64,000 nt of DNA, taken from Methanobacterium sp. BRmetb2. GTDB taxonomy: Archaea; Methanobacteriota; Methanobacteria; Methanobacteriales; Methanobacteriaceae. Within the stretch, counting starts at the first letter, position 1. Each line of letters starts with the position of its first letter. The notes under the pieces were generated by a model, which was not told where the DNA came from, made no database searches, and was given only the letters and a program-made list of their open reading frames with translations. Both the position numbers and the translations under genes were made by a program. This document shows positions 19,710 to 27,189 of the stretch, in pieces. The stretch spans positions 1,569,501-1,633,500 of the forward strand of contig CP022705.1 of assembly GCA_003491285.1 (NCBI GenBank), read 5' to 3'.

Positions 19710-19722
19710 TCAACAAGCCCAT
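19710..19722 (+). repeat. 3' arm of the inverted repeat, with following T-tract
   Basis: TCAACAAGCCCAT, the reverse complement of 19180-19192, starts 11 bases after the DUF308 stop codon. It is followed by a run of eight T (19722-19729), which could end transcription. A transcript reaching here could pair its own 3' end with the region just before its ribosome-binding site. Confidence 0.65.
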
Positions 19723-19761
19723 TTTTTTTAACCTTTTTTTTATTTAGATTTATTCTTATTA

Positions 19762-19836
19762 ACAGATCATCTAATAATAACAGAAATAATTTACAGATCA
19801 TCTAATACTTGCAGATATAGTTACAGATCATCTAAA
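19762..19836. repeat. three 14-bp direct repeats with a 30-31 bp period
   Basis: ACAGATCATCTAAT occurs at 19762-19775, again at 19793-19806, and with one change (last base A) at 19823-19836. The spacing is 31 and then 30 bases, close to three turns of DNA. The array lies between the DUF308 gene and the TPR gene, ending 39 bases before the TPR start. It looks like a set of binding sites on one face of the helix rather than a CRISPR array, since the repeats are short and only three. Confidence 0.75.
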
Positions 19837-19875
19837 TCGTAGTTAAATCTAAAATTTACCAGATAAGTGTTAAAA

Positions 19876-20496
19876 ATGAACAAATCCAATGATAATGATA
19901 ATGAAAAACTAGAAAAAGTCAGATCATATTTGAGAGCTGCCAATGAGCATCTTAAAATGGATGAGGTAAGGGCGGCAGTTTACCATTATGATCGAGCAAT
20001 AGAAGTCGATCCAGACAATTCTCGAATCTGGGACAATCGGGGAGTGGCATTGTCTAGAGCCAAAAAATTCGAAGAAGCACTAGAATCCTTTGAAATATCT
20101 TTAGATCTAGATCCAGCAAATTCCAAGGCATGGATCAATATGGGTGTCACTTTAGCTACTCTTAAACGATTTGAAGAGGCTATAAACTCGTTTAACCATG
20201 CAATTGAAATAGATGGTGATGATGATGAAGCATGGAATAATAAAGGTTCGGCATTATTTAGTTTAGAAAGGTATGAAGAAGCACTTTCATGTTATGATGA
20301 AGCCTTGAGATTAAATCCCAACAATATAATGGCTTGGGCAGGTAAAGGTTCCACCTTAAGATTCATGGATAAGCATGAAGAGGCCATAGAATGTCTGGAA
20401 AAATTCATCAGTTTAGCTTCCTCTGAACTCTCACCCCAAGTTGAAGAAGCCTGGTCCATGATATTTAACTTAAAACTTCAGTTAAACAAAGAATAA
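19876..20496 (+). CDS. TPR-repeat protein
   Basis: A 206-aa protein of about five tetratricopeptide repeats of 34 residues (for example AWINMGVTLATLKRFEEAINSFNHAIEID, AWNNKGSALFSLERYEEALSCYDEALRLNP). TPR arrays mediate protein contacts; no enzymatic domain is present. I start at ATG 19876; a GTG at 19867 is possible, and neither has a strong ribosome-binding site. Three spaced 14-bp repeats lie directly upstream and may be an operator. The alpha/beta hydrolase gene follows 32 bases later and may be co-transcribed. Confidence 0.88.
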   Translation: MNKSNDNDNEKLEKVRSYLRAANEHLKMDEVRAAVYHYDRAIEVDPDNSRIWDNRGVALSRAKKFEEALESFEISLDLDPANSKAWINMGVTLATLKRFEEAINSFNHAIEIDGDDDEAWNNKGSALFSLERYEEALSCYDEALRLNPNNIMAWAGKGSTLRFMDKHEEAIECLEKFISLASSELSPQVEEAWSMIFNLKLQLNKE

Positions 20497-20528
20497 TCAA
20501 TGTAACTAATCAAATCACGGTTATATTT

Positions 20529-21317
20529 ATGTCTGGGGAAACCAACTACGTTAAGATATATTACAATGATGAAGGTAGTGGTGAAACTGTTTTATTGTTG
20601 CACGGGCTTAGTGATAGTGCTGACATTTGGCAAATAATTAAAGGAGACTTAATCCAAGATTATCGCGTAATTTCAATGGATTTAAGAGGACACGGAAGAT
20701 CAGATAAACCAGAAACTCCTTATTCCATTAAAAAATTCTCCAACGATGTTGAAAACTTATTAAATGCTTTAAATGTGAAAAAAGTGCACATCGTGGGATT
20801 TTCATTGGGAGGTGTAGTAGCTCAACAATTTGCACTGGATAATCCCGAAAAAGTTATTTCTCTGATTTTACTGTCAACATTTAGTTATGTGGATGGGGAT
20901 CTGGAAAAAAACTTTCGAATACTCAGGGACAAACTATTAAATGGAGGCTGTGGATCTTTCTATGATGAAGCCATCAAACTAGTACTTACACCTCAGTTTC
21001 TAAATAAACATGAATCAGAATTAGATGCTGGCAGAAAATTATGTTTGGAAATGAATTCTGCCTCTGCATTGATTAATATAATTGATGCACTTATCAGATT
21101 CAATTTAAAAAATGAAATAGAATTTATATCCCAACCTACATTAATTATTTCTGGTAAGAATGATATTTTCACACCACCACATTTTTCTCGGCAATTGCAC
21201 AATTCGATCATTAACTCACAATTAAAAATTGTGGATAATGTTGGACATAATCTGTTGGTTCCTGAAAATATTCCCTATCTATTGGAATTAATATTGAATT
21301 TTTTAAATAAACATTAA
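20529..21317 (+). CDS. alpha/beta hydrolase
   Basis: A 262-aa serine hydrolase. LLLHGLSDSADIW near residue 24 forms the oxyanion region, the nucleophile elbow GFSLGG is near 96, the acid is probably Asp in ISGKNDIFTPP near 214, and the catalytic His lies in VGHNLLVPE near 240. The fold matches the haloalkane dehalogenase/carboxylesterase group. The substrate is unknown. It sits just behind the TPR gene in the same direction, with no ribosome-binding site of its own that I can see. Confidence 0.85.
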   Translation: MSGETNYVKIYYNDEGSGETVLLLHGLSDSADIWQIIKGDLIQDYRVISMDLRGHGRSDKPETPYSIKKFSNDVENLLNALNVKKVHIVGFSLGGVVAQQFALDNPEKVISLILLSTFSYVDGDLEKNFRILRDKLLNGGCGSFYDEAIKLVLTPQFLNKHESELDAGRKLCLEMNSASALINIIDALIRFNLKNEIEFISQPTLIISGKNDIFTPPHFSRQLHNSIINSQLKIVDNVGHNLLVPENIPYLLELILNFLNKH

Positions 21318-21397
21318 ATAGATAAAAATCAGAGATATTATTCGATTAATATTTAATTTGATCCTTAAAATTATTTAATTTTAATTTTTATTGGTAA

Positions 21398-21410
21398 ATT
21401 TGTATAAAAT
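21398..21410 (+). promoter_or_regulatory. TATA box of a candidate small transcript
   Basis: TTTGTATAAAAT is a good archaeal TATA element. Transcription would start near 21430, where a short perfect inverted repeat AGCAT-ATC-ATGCT (21423-21435) overlaps the predicted start and could act as an operator. Confidence 0.4.
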
Positions 21411-21431
21411 TAGTTTTTAAGCAGCATATCA

Positions 21432-21560
21432 TGCTTTAATATAGAGACTTCCAGAGAAAAGATTTTTTAGGAGGGAAAAAATGGACTCTTTGTCTCTGGA
21501 AGTTAAATATCTGGTTTCAACTCGAAAAAAAGTAGTTTTTAATGGTTGAAACCATTTTTA
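21432..21560 (+). ncRNA. candidate structured small RNA with embedded 22-codon ORF
   Basis: Two stable hairpins follow a TATA box. Hairpin 1 pairs 21447-21462 with 21487-21503 (16 bp with one bulged G). Its 24-base loop carries AGGAGGG and the ATG of a small ORF. Hairpin 2 pairs 21512-21521 with 21545-21554 (10 bp perfect) and is followed by five T, like an intrinsic terminator. The limits are inferred from the TATA position and the T-tract. No similar family is known to me. It could be a small RNA, a regulated small peptide mRNA, or both. Confidence 0.45.
21481..21549 (+). CDS. 22-aa small ORF inside the hairpin RNA
   Basis: ATG at 21481 with the strongest Shine-Dalgarno of the window, AGGAGGG (21469-21475), at a good spacing. 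It encodes 22 residues starting MDSLSLEVKYL, rich in Val, Lys and Ser, ending at TGA 21547-21549. The first codons form the 3' arm of hairpin 1 and the last codons lie in hairpin 2, so translation would disrupt both. Not hydrophobic enough for a type I toxin. No downstream gene on this strand could be controlled by it as a leader peptide. Confidence 0.35.
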   Translation: MDSLSLEVKYLVSTRKKVVFNG

Positions 21561-21579
21561 TGTATTTAGGGGGGGTGTG

Positions 21580-21600
21580 ATGTGTGCATACTACACACAT
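21580..21600. promoter_or_regulatory. inverted repeat, operator-like
   Basis: ATGTGTG-N7-CACACAT is a perfect 7-bp inverted repeat next to a G-run and an alternating AT stretch (21600-21630) that contains TATA-like elements. It may be a regulator binding site or a small hairpin. No gene starts nearby on the plus strand. Confidence 0.35.
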
Positions 21601-21786
21601 ATATATACTTATCTAAAGTAGTATATAAACTTGATCTTTTCTCAAGAAATATTTAACAAAATAAAGACAGATAAAATGTTTAAACAAATATTACTCAGTA
21701 AAAAAAGGTGTTTCATGATTAAATAATATTAAATTCACTTTTTACTATTCTTAATCTTAATAATCCTTTTAAAATTTTATGATAAT

Positions 21787-22161
21787 TTACTTAAAAAATT
21801 CACTTAAAGCTTTTTTCAGTTTCTCTAAATTTTCCTTTTTCAAGGGAATTACAATCCTTTTTTGATCATAATTGAATATGAATCTTGAAACTGGATCACC
21901 ATACTCTACATTCTCTATTTTCTCCAAATAATATTTATTAACTTTGCCTGTTCTTTCTTTTCCCCAGAATTTTTTCCGGTACTCTAAAATAGCTTTCTTG
22001 TTAAGTTCCAGATCAAAAGAGTCATCTTCCAGAAATAGGATTACTTCATCTAAATTTTTCTCACAAAAAAGACAGATTTTAGCCTCTTCAGGATTTCCAA
22101 CACCACATTCAGGACAGATTTGATTAAAAGAAATTATAGGTTCCTCTTTTTCATTAAACAC
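21787..22161 (-). CDS. zinc-ribbon hypothetical protein
   Basis: A 124-aa soluble protein. Residues 14-35 form a zinc ribbon, CPECGVGNPEEAKICLFCEK. The rest (35-124) is a mixed alpha/beta domain rich in Lys and Glu (FIFNYDQKRIVIPLKKENLEKLKKAL), unknown to me. The start is a GTG at 22161 with GGTGC four bases before it; this is the only start that fits the signal. It stands between the small-RNA region and the glycosidase-like pseudogene. Confidence 0.65.
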   Translation of the reverse strand: MFNEKEEPIISFNQICPECGVGNPEEAKICLFCEKNLDEVILFLEDDSFDLELNKKAILEYRKKFWGKERTGKVNKYYLEKIENVEYGDPVSRFIFNYDQKRIVIPLKKENLEKLKKALSEFFK

Positions 22162-22243
22162 AAAAGCACCATTGCAATATTAATAAAAAAATTTAATAAA
22201 TTTTATAGGCAATTTTTACCAATTTATATGCCCATTCGTATTT

Positions 22244-23313
22244 CTATCTTTCATGGTATTTGTACCATTTCTTTTCTTTTTTAGTATAGTATTTAACAAT
22301 TTTCACATCTTTAGGCTTACTAGTTGTAGTTATACCATATCTGAAGATAACAGTACCAATAGCTCCATTAACCTGGGCTATTTTAATATCCTAATTTACT
22401 GCAAGTGTTTATAATGGTTTGAAACTAGGATTTAGACTGTAATTTTCTAAACCAGCAATTACTGGTGTTCCATTAGTTTTTGATACAATATACTTGGTGG
22501 TTGTAGCTATCCATGAAGTATCTTTATCATTGTTGCTTTTGTAAATCATGGGAACCATCAAATCGAGCCAGTTAGCAAGTGCCCCATAATCCTGTCCATA
22601 ATATTTCTTACTTGCTGATATTTCAGCTTTAATAACTGCTGATACAGCCACGTTACTTTTAATGGATTTGACTTTTTGATAAGCTTTACGGACAAAATCA
22701 GTTATAATTTCTGCCCCGTGGGGTGTTTGTTGATAGGCAGCACGATTTTTAGATGCAACACCAGAATACCGTACATAATCAAGATGAATACCATTTACGT
22801 TATAGTTTTTAGTAACGTTTGAAATAATATTTAGCAAATAATTTTGATAATCAGTGTTGCTGGGGTTAATCCAGCCGGTTGAAGATTTGCTATCATCTTT
22901 AAAACAAACTATCCAGGCATGAACTCTTATTCCACTTCCTTTGCCTTATTGATAATGGTACTCAAAGCACTATAATTTATTTCACCCGGAGATCCTTTAG
23001 TTAAAATATATATATCAGTAAAACCCTGTTTCTTTAAACTGGCAATGTTAACAGAATTGGCATAGCTGGACCACACCCAGTATCCTTTAGAATTTAAATA
23101 TTGACTTTTAACAGTAGTAGAAGTTGATGATTGAATTGAATAAGTTTTGTTTAAAGTAGTGTTAGCTTCTGAAGTATTAGTTTCAGTACCAGAATCACTT
23201 TTTTCTTGAGCAGGTGGTGGAGATGTATCATCTGTCTGTTCCAGATTATTTACAGTATCTGTTTCATTGACAGCATGGGATAGGTTAAAACTAATCAGAA
23301 TCCCCATAGTCAA
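22244..23313 (-). pseudogene. broken secreted glycoside-hydrolase-like (GHL10/DUF4015-type) gene
   Basis: Two fragments belong to one gene. The 5' part (23313 to 22927) encodes a signal-like hydrophobic start, a low-complexity Thr/Ser/Glu linker and a TIM-barrel start (LNSKGYWVWSSYANSVN). A one-base loss in the GG at 22932-22933 shifts the frame. In the new frame the protein continues GIRVHAWIVCF into NGIHLDYVRYSG, the family hallmark, to 22409. Two in-frame stops (TAA 22409-22411, TAG about 18 bases further) cut the end, after which NGAIGTVIFRYG is still readable to TAG at 22244. The 5' end also seems shifted in a G-run near 23350. Clearly inactive unless the sequence is wrong. Confidence 0.8.
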
Positions 23314-23514
23314 TACAGATATAATTAAAATGAGTTCTTTATAAAAGAACCCCCATCACCAAATGGTCAATTACTGGTATGCGTACCCCAAATATAAATA
23401 TATTTGATCTAAATGTCAAAAAGATTGTTAGATACAGTTTTTATTAGACCTGTTTCATTTTAATACAAGTAAAAATCGGAAAAAATATTATTTAATAAAT
23501 TATACTCGGATAAT

Positions 23515-24204
23515 ATGGGTAATAACTCAAAAATTAAGGGGCCACTTTTTATTGGGAGGAGCTGGCAGGAGTATATGAAAATGTTCAATTTAACCACCTC
23601 CATCCTAAAAAAGGGAAAGATTCTGGACTGTGCATCAGGTGCCAGTTCTTTTGCTGCGAAAATGAACCAGCAGGGATATGATGTAACTGCTTTAGACGTT
23701 TTATATGATAAAAAACCGGAATATCTGGAGGATAAATGTATAAACCATCTGAACATTCTTGTAGAGGCCTTAAATGATATGGAAAATCACTTTTTATGGG
23801 GATATTTCAAAGATTTGGATGATCTTAAAAGACAGAGAACTTTGGTCTGCCACGAATTTGCAGAAGATTATAAACAAAACCAGAAAAAAAGTTATATTAA
23901 AGCTGATTTAATTAATATGCCGTTTAATGATGATTTTTTTTCTTTGATTTTGTGTTCACATTTTCTTTTTATTTATGATCACCGTTTAAGCTATGAATTC
24001 CATAAAAAATCAATTTTTGAGATGTTAAGGGTGGCCAGGGAAATTAGAATTTATCCCTTAGTTAAAAGCCGTAGTATGAAGTCTGAATATGTTTCACGTA
24101 TTATGGATGAATTAGGAGATACGGCAGATTTTGAGTTGGTTAATGTGGATTATGAATTTAGAAAAGGTGGTAATGAGATGATGAAATTAATCAAGAAAAA
24201 TTGA
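23515..24204 (+). CDS. SAM-dependent methyltransferase
   Basis: A 229-aa Rossmann-fold methyltransferase. Motif I is ILDCASGASSFAAKMNQQGY near residue 36, motif II the acidic end of TALDVL near 60, and motif IV the stretch KADLINMPFNDDFFSLILCSHFLF near 130, typical of class I enzymes. The central insertion (75-125) is helical. The N-terminus GPLFIGRSWQEYMKMFNL is a small substrate lid. Substrate unknown. No ribosome-binding site is evident, so it may be leaderless. It converges on the HEPN-like gene with a 32-base gap. Confidence 0.8.
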   Translation: MGNNSKIKGPLFIGRSWQEYMKMFNLTTSILKKGKILDCASGASSFAAKMNQQGYDVTALDVLYDKKPEYLEDKCINHLNILVEALNDMENHFLWGYFKDLDDLKRQRTLVCHEFAEDYKQNQKKSYIKADLINMPFNDDFFSLILCSHFLFIYDHRLSYEFHKKSIFEMLRVAREIRIYPLVKSRSMKSEYVSRIMDELGDTADFELVNVDYEFRKGGNEMMKLIKKN

Positions 24205-24236
24205 TTTTATAACAGATCAAGATATTAAAAAAATTT

Positions 24237-25313
24237 TTAATCTATTCCATCTTTAAATCTTTTAATAAATTTTTCAAAAGCATTTATGGCATTATAAGCG
24301 TTTTTTTCTAATTTATAGGCATACTCTTTTCCATGAACACTTATATTTCTTTTAGCTCTTATTATAGAAATTAATTCTTTAAGCTTATCATAATCATTGA
24401 ATGGTTGGCAGTTATGGCATTTTTTCAAAATTTGATAGACAGATGGAGGTTCATTTTTAATGATTCCTTCATGAGTAGCTTTATCAAATGAGTCTTTATT
24501 AATATAGTCTTTTAAGAAAAATTCATCATAATCTGGTTTTCCATGTAAAAAAGTATCAATTTCGTCTTCGTCTAAACTTTTTTTCATTCTTTTATTAGCT
24601 TCTATTTTAAGGAAATTTTCTAAGGCACCATTAATTGCATAAATTGCTTCACGATAATGGCCTCGTAGCTGATAATCCTTAGCATCCATTAATAAAGATT
24701 TCCATAATGGAAGATTTTCATTTTTCAGGTATTTTTTCAATTTTTGCAACTCAAAATCAGATAAGTATTCAGGTTGGCTTTTAATACAGTAAATATTTGG
24801 ATTTTCAATATGTCCCTTGTCTAATTTTTCTATGTCTACAATTAGTTTAAACCGGTAACTGGTTATCATCTTATAAAAAACAGTTTCAACCCAGTATTTA
24901 CCAGAAACAATTCTATATCTTTCAATAAAATAGTTTAAAGCATCAATACTGTGTTGTAATAATTCAGGTATTGTACGGCAAGGGGATATAATGTTCATCT
25001 CAACTAATGTGGAGGGATCAATATGCTTTCCAATATAAAGCGTCACCAACGAACGGTTAACTATCCCATATTTGTCCTCCATAATTTCCATAAATTCTGA
25101 TTCGGCCTTTTTAAAAGGGTTAAGAGGACTTTCAATCAATTTGAAGGTTATAATATGTTGAATATTTTTGTAAATAAATTTGATGGGAACATCCTCATGG
25201 ATTGTAATGGGTGAGGGAATTTCAATTTCAACAATAGTCCAGTTCTTATTTTTTCCCAGTATTTCAAGGTTTGAAACTTTATTTTCACTTTTATTAAAGC
25301 TCAAATTAATCAA
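24237..25313 (-). CDS. hypothetical protein with possible C-terminal HEPN-like domain
   Basis: A 358-aa soluble protein. The N-terminal 100 residues are beta-rich; the middle is helical. The last 170 residues look like a HEPN-type helical bundle: AKDYQLRGHYREAIYAINGALENFLK near residue 206 and IRAKRNISVHG near 320. RNISVH (322-327) fits the R-x4-H motif of HEPN ribonucleases. The start may be TTG 25313 or TTG 25304; the second has GGTTGAT before it. HEPN proteins occur in toxin-antitoxin and antiviral systems, but no partner nucleotidyltransferase is next to it. Confidence 0.6.
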   Translation of the reverse strand: MINLSFNKSENKVSNLEILGKNKNWTIVEIEIPSPITIHEDVPIKFIYKNIQHIITFKLIESPLNPFKKAESEFMEIMEDKYGIVNRSLVTLYIGKHIDPSTLVEMNIISPCRTIPELLQHSIDALNYFIERYRIVSGKYWVETVFYKMITSYRFKLIVDIEKLDKGHIENPNIYCIKSQPEYLSDFELQKLKKYLKNENLPLWKSLLMDAKDYQLRGHYREAIYAINGALENFLKIEANKRMKKSLDEDEIDTFLHGKPDYDEFFLKDYINKDSFDKATHEGIIKNEPPSVYQILKKCHNCQPFNDYDKLKELISIIRAKRNISVHGKEYAYKLEKNAYNAINAFEKFIKRFKDGID

Positions 25314-25452
25314 CCTGATCGTACATTTTAATAAGTCTTTGTAGACAATTTTTATATTAATCTGTTCTGCTTAAAATCATTATCAATAAAGATATTAATA
25401 ACTGAAAATAAAAAAAATATTATATAATCTTTAAATTTCGGGGATATTTCAT

Positions 25453-26958
25453 ATGACGGGCTCAGAAGAAGAAAAACTTTATGATAAACGTTGGTGGGCT
25501 TTAGGCGCAATCTGCATACCACTGATCATAGTTAGTATTGACGGTACCATCCTTAACGTGGCCTTACCTACTATTGCTACAGCATTACATACCACATCTG
25601 CCCAGTTGGTCTGGATTAACGCAGCATATATCATAATTTTTGGAAGTACTATTCTGCTGGGAGGATCACTAGGAGATAAATATGGTCGTAAATGGGCGCT
25701 TTTAATTGGTATGATCATCTTCGGCGCCGGATCCTTTGGGGCAGGATTATCTACTAATCCCCTCACCTTAATATTAATGCGGGGTATTATGGGTATTGGG
25801 GGAGGACTGCTTATGCCTGCAACATTGAGTCTCATTACCAATATATTCCCTGATAATGAGCGACAAAAAGCCATAGGAACCTGGGCTGGAATGTCAGGTA
25901 TTGGAGTTGCAGTAGGACCTTTAGCAGGTGGTGTGATTTTAACCTACTTCCATTGGAGCTGGGTATTCTATGTGAACATCCCCATTGTAATCATAGGACT
26001 AGTGGCCATATCCTTACTAGTACCACACTCAAAAGCTTCTGAGGCTCCTGCACTAGATTTAAAAGGAGCTTTAATATCATTTATAGCATTAATGAGTCTG
26101 TTTTATGGGATAATCCAGGGTCCGGAGATAGGATGGTTAAATATAAGTGTTATATTTGCGTTCATACTTTCTGCAGTTCTGGTATATCTATTTATATGGT
26201 ACGAGGGACGACTCAAACATCCGTTACTGGATATTAATTTTTTTAAGATCCCTGAATTTAGTTCAGGAGTAATCTCCATAGCCATATCTTTTTTCGCTCT
26301 TTTTGGTCTGATTTACATGTTAACACAGTACCTTCAATTTGTACAGGATTTTACTCCGTTCCAAGCAGGTTTAGCTCTTTTCCCATTCGCATTGGTCCTT
26401 CTATATGGTTCTCCTAAAATACCATTGTTGGTTAATAAATTTTCTAAAAGAAAAGTTGTAATTGGTGGATTTATCATCATGGCAGCGGGTTTATTTTTAT
26501 TTGGAATAGAAAGAACCAGTTCTACCTATTTGATTGTTCTAGTTGGTCTTATTCTGGTGAGTCTGGGGATGACCATGGTACAGGTTCCTGCATCAGATGC
26601 GATAATGGGTTCTATCCCCCGGGATAGGGCTGGACAGGGTTCAGCTACCAATGCAGCTATAAGACAGATCGGGTCATCATTTGGGATTGCCATAATTGGT
26701 TCAATATCCCAGTCACTCTATGTCCTAAAATTATCTGGATCACAGATTCTACAGAGTTTACCCCCTGATCTAGCAAGCAGTGCACTTTTAGGGATCCCCC
26801 GGGCAATCAATATTGGCAAAGAATTAGGAAACTCAGGAGATGCACTTATAAATGCAGCATCCCAGGCATTTGTATATGGTATGGACGTAAGCTTAATATT
26901 GACGGCTTTTATTGCAGTTGCAGGGGCGCTTATTGCTCATAAATATCTTCCTGAATAG
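25453..26958 (+). CDS. MFS multidrug exporter, DHA2 (EmrB/QacA) family
   Basis: Drug/proton antiporter of 501 aa with 14 predicted transmembrane segments. Hallmarks: SIDGTILNVALPTIA near residue 29 (motif D1), GGSLGDKYGRKWALL near 72 (motif A), and GIGGGLLMPATLSLI followed by WAGMSGIGVAVGPLAGGVI near 155 (motif C of drug exporters). A GGGATAT site precedes the ATG. It is monocistronic; the possible small ORF at 26966 is on the other strand. Substrates cannot be told from the sequence. Confidence 0.92.
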   Translation: MTGSEEEKLYDKRWWALGAICIPLIIVSIDGTILNVALPTIATALHTTSAQLVWINAAYIIIFGSTILLGGSLGDKYGRKWALLIGMIIFGAGSFGAGLSTNPLTLILMRGIMGIGGGLLMPATLSLITNIFPDNERQKAIGTWAGMSGIGVAVGPLAGGVILTYFHWSWVFYVNIPIVIIGLVAISLLVPHSKASEAPALDLKGALISFIALMSLFYGIIQGPEIGWLNISVIFAFILSAVLVYLFIWYEGRLKHPLLDINFFKIPEFSSGVISIAISFFALFGLIYMLTQYLQFVQDFTPFQAGLALFPFALVLLYGSPKIPLLVNKFSKRKVVIGGFIIMAAGLFLFGIERTSSTYLIVLVGLILVSLGMTMVQVPASDAIMGSIPRDRAGQGSATNAAIRQIGSSFGIAIIGSISQSLYVLKLSGSQILQSLPPDLASSALLGIPRAINIGKELGNSGDALINAASQAFVYGMDVSLILTAFIAVAGALIAHKYLPE

Positions 26959-26965
26959 TTTAATA

Positions 26966-27163
26966 TCAATAAAGCCATGAAAAAATAGATCCCATCATAA
27001 CTTTATTGTATTCATCTTCCAAACCAAATTCATTTAACTCTTGATTTTGTAATCTCAAGATTTGTAATGAGAAGAAGAGCATAATGACTGTTACAAGAAT
27101 GGTGAAATTATCCGAGCTATGGGGAAAAACTCCCCAAGCGACCAAATCGATAAAAATTCCCAT
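26966..27163 (-). CDS. possible small membrane protein
   Basis: A 65-codon ORF between the exporter and the sensor kinase, on neither's coding sequence. It has one hydrophobic segment (residues 18-36, FTILVTVIMLFFSLQIL) followed by an acidic tail. No ribosome-binding site stands before its ATG and I know no homologue. It lies 26 bases downstream of the sensor kinase stop in the same orientation, so it could be translated from the same mRNA, but it may also be a chance ORF. Confidence 0.35.
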   Translation of the reverse strand: MGIFIDLVAWGVFPHSSDNFTILVTVIMLFFSLQILRLQNQELNEFGLEDEYNKVMMGSIFSWLY

Positions 27164-27189
27164 TATACATTAAAATCTAAAAATGGTAA

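Noticed and set aside
19180..19722. DUF308 gene as a mobile element with terminal inverted repeats
   Set aside because: No transposase, no target duplication and the repeats lie inside the expected mRNA.
19762..19836. Possible small CRISPR array
   Set aside because: Repeats are only 14 bases, three in number, with 16-17 base spacers and no cas genes in the window; binding sites are more likely.
21661..21730. Short ORFs after the small-RNA region
   Set aside because: Only 16 codons or fewer, without signals or conservation that I can judge.
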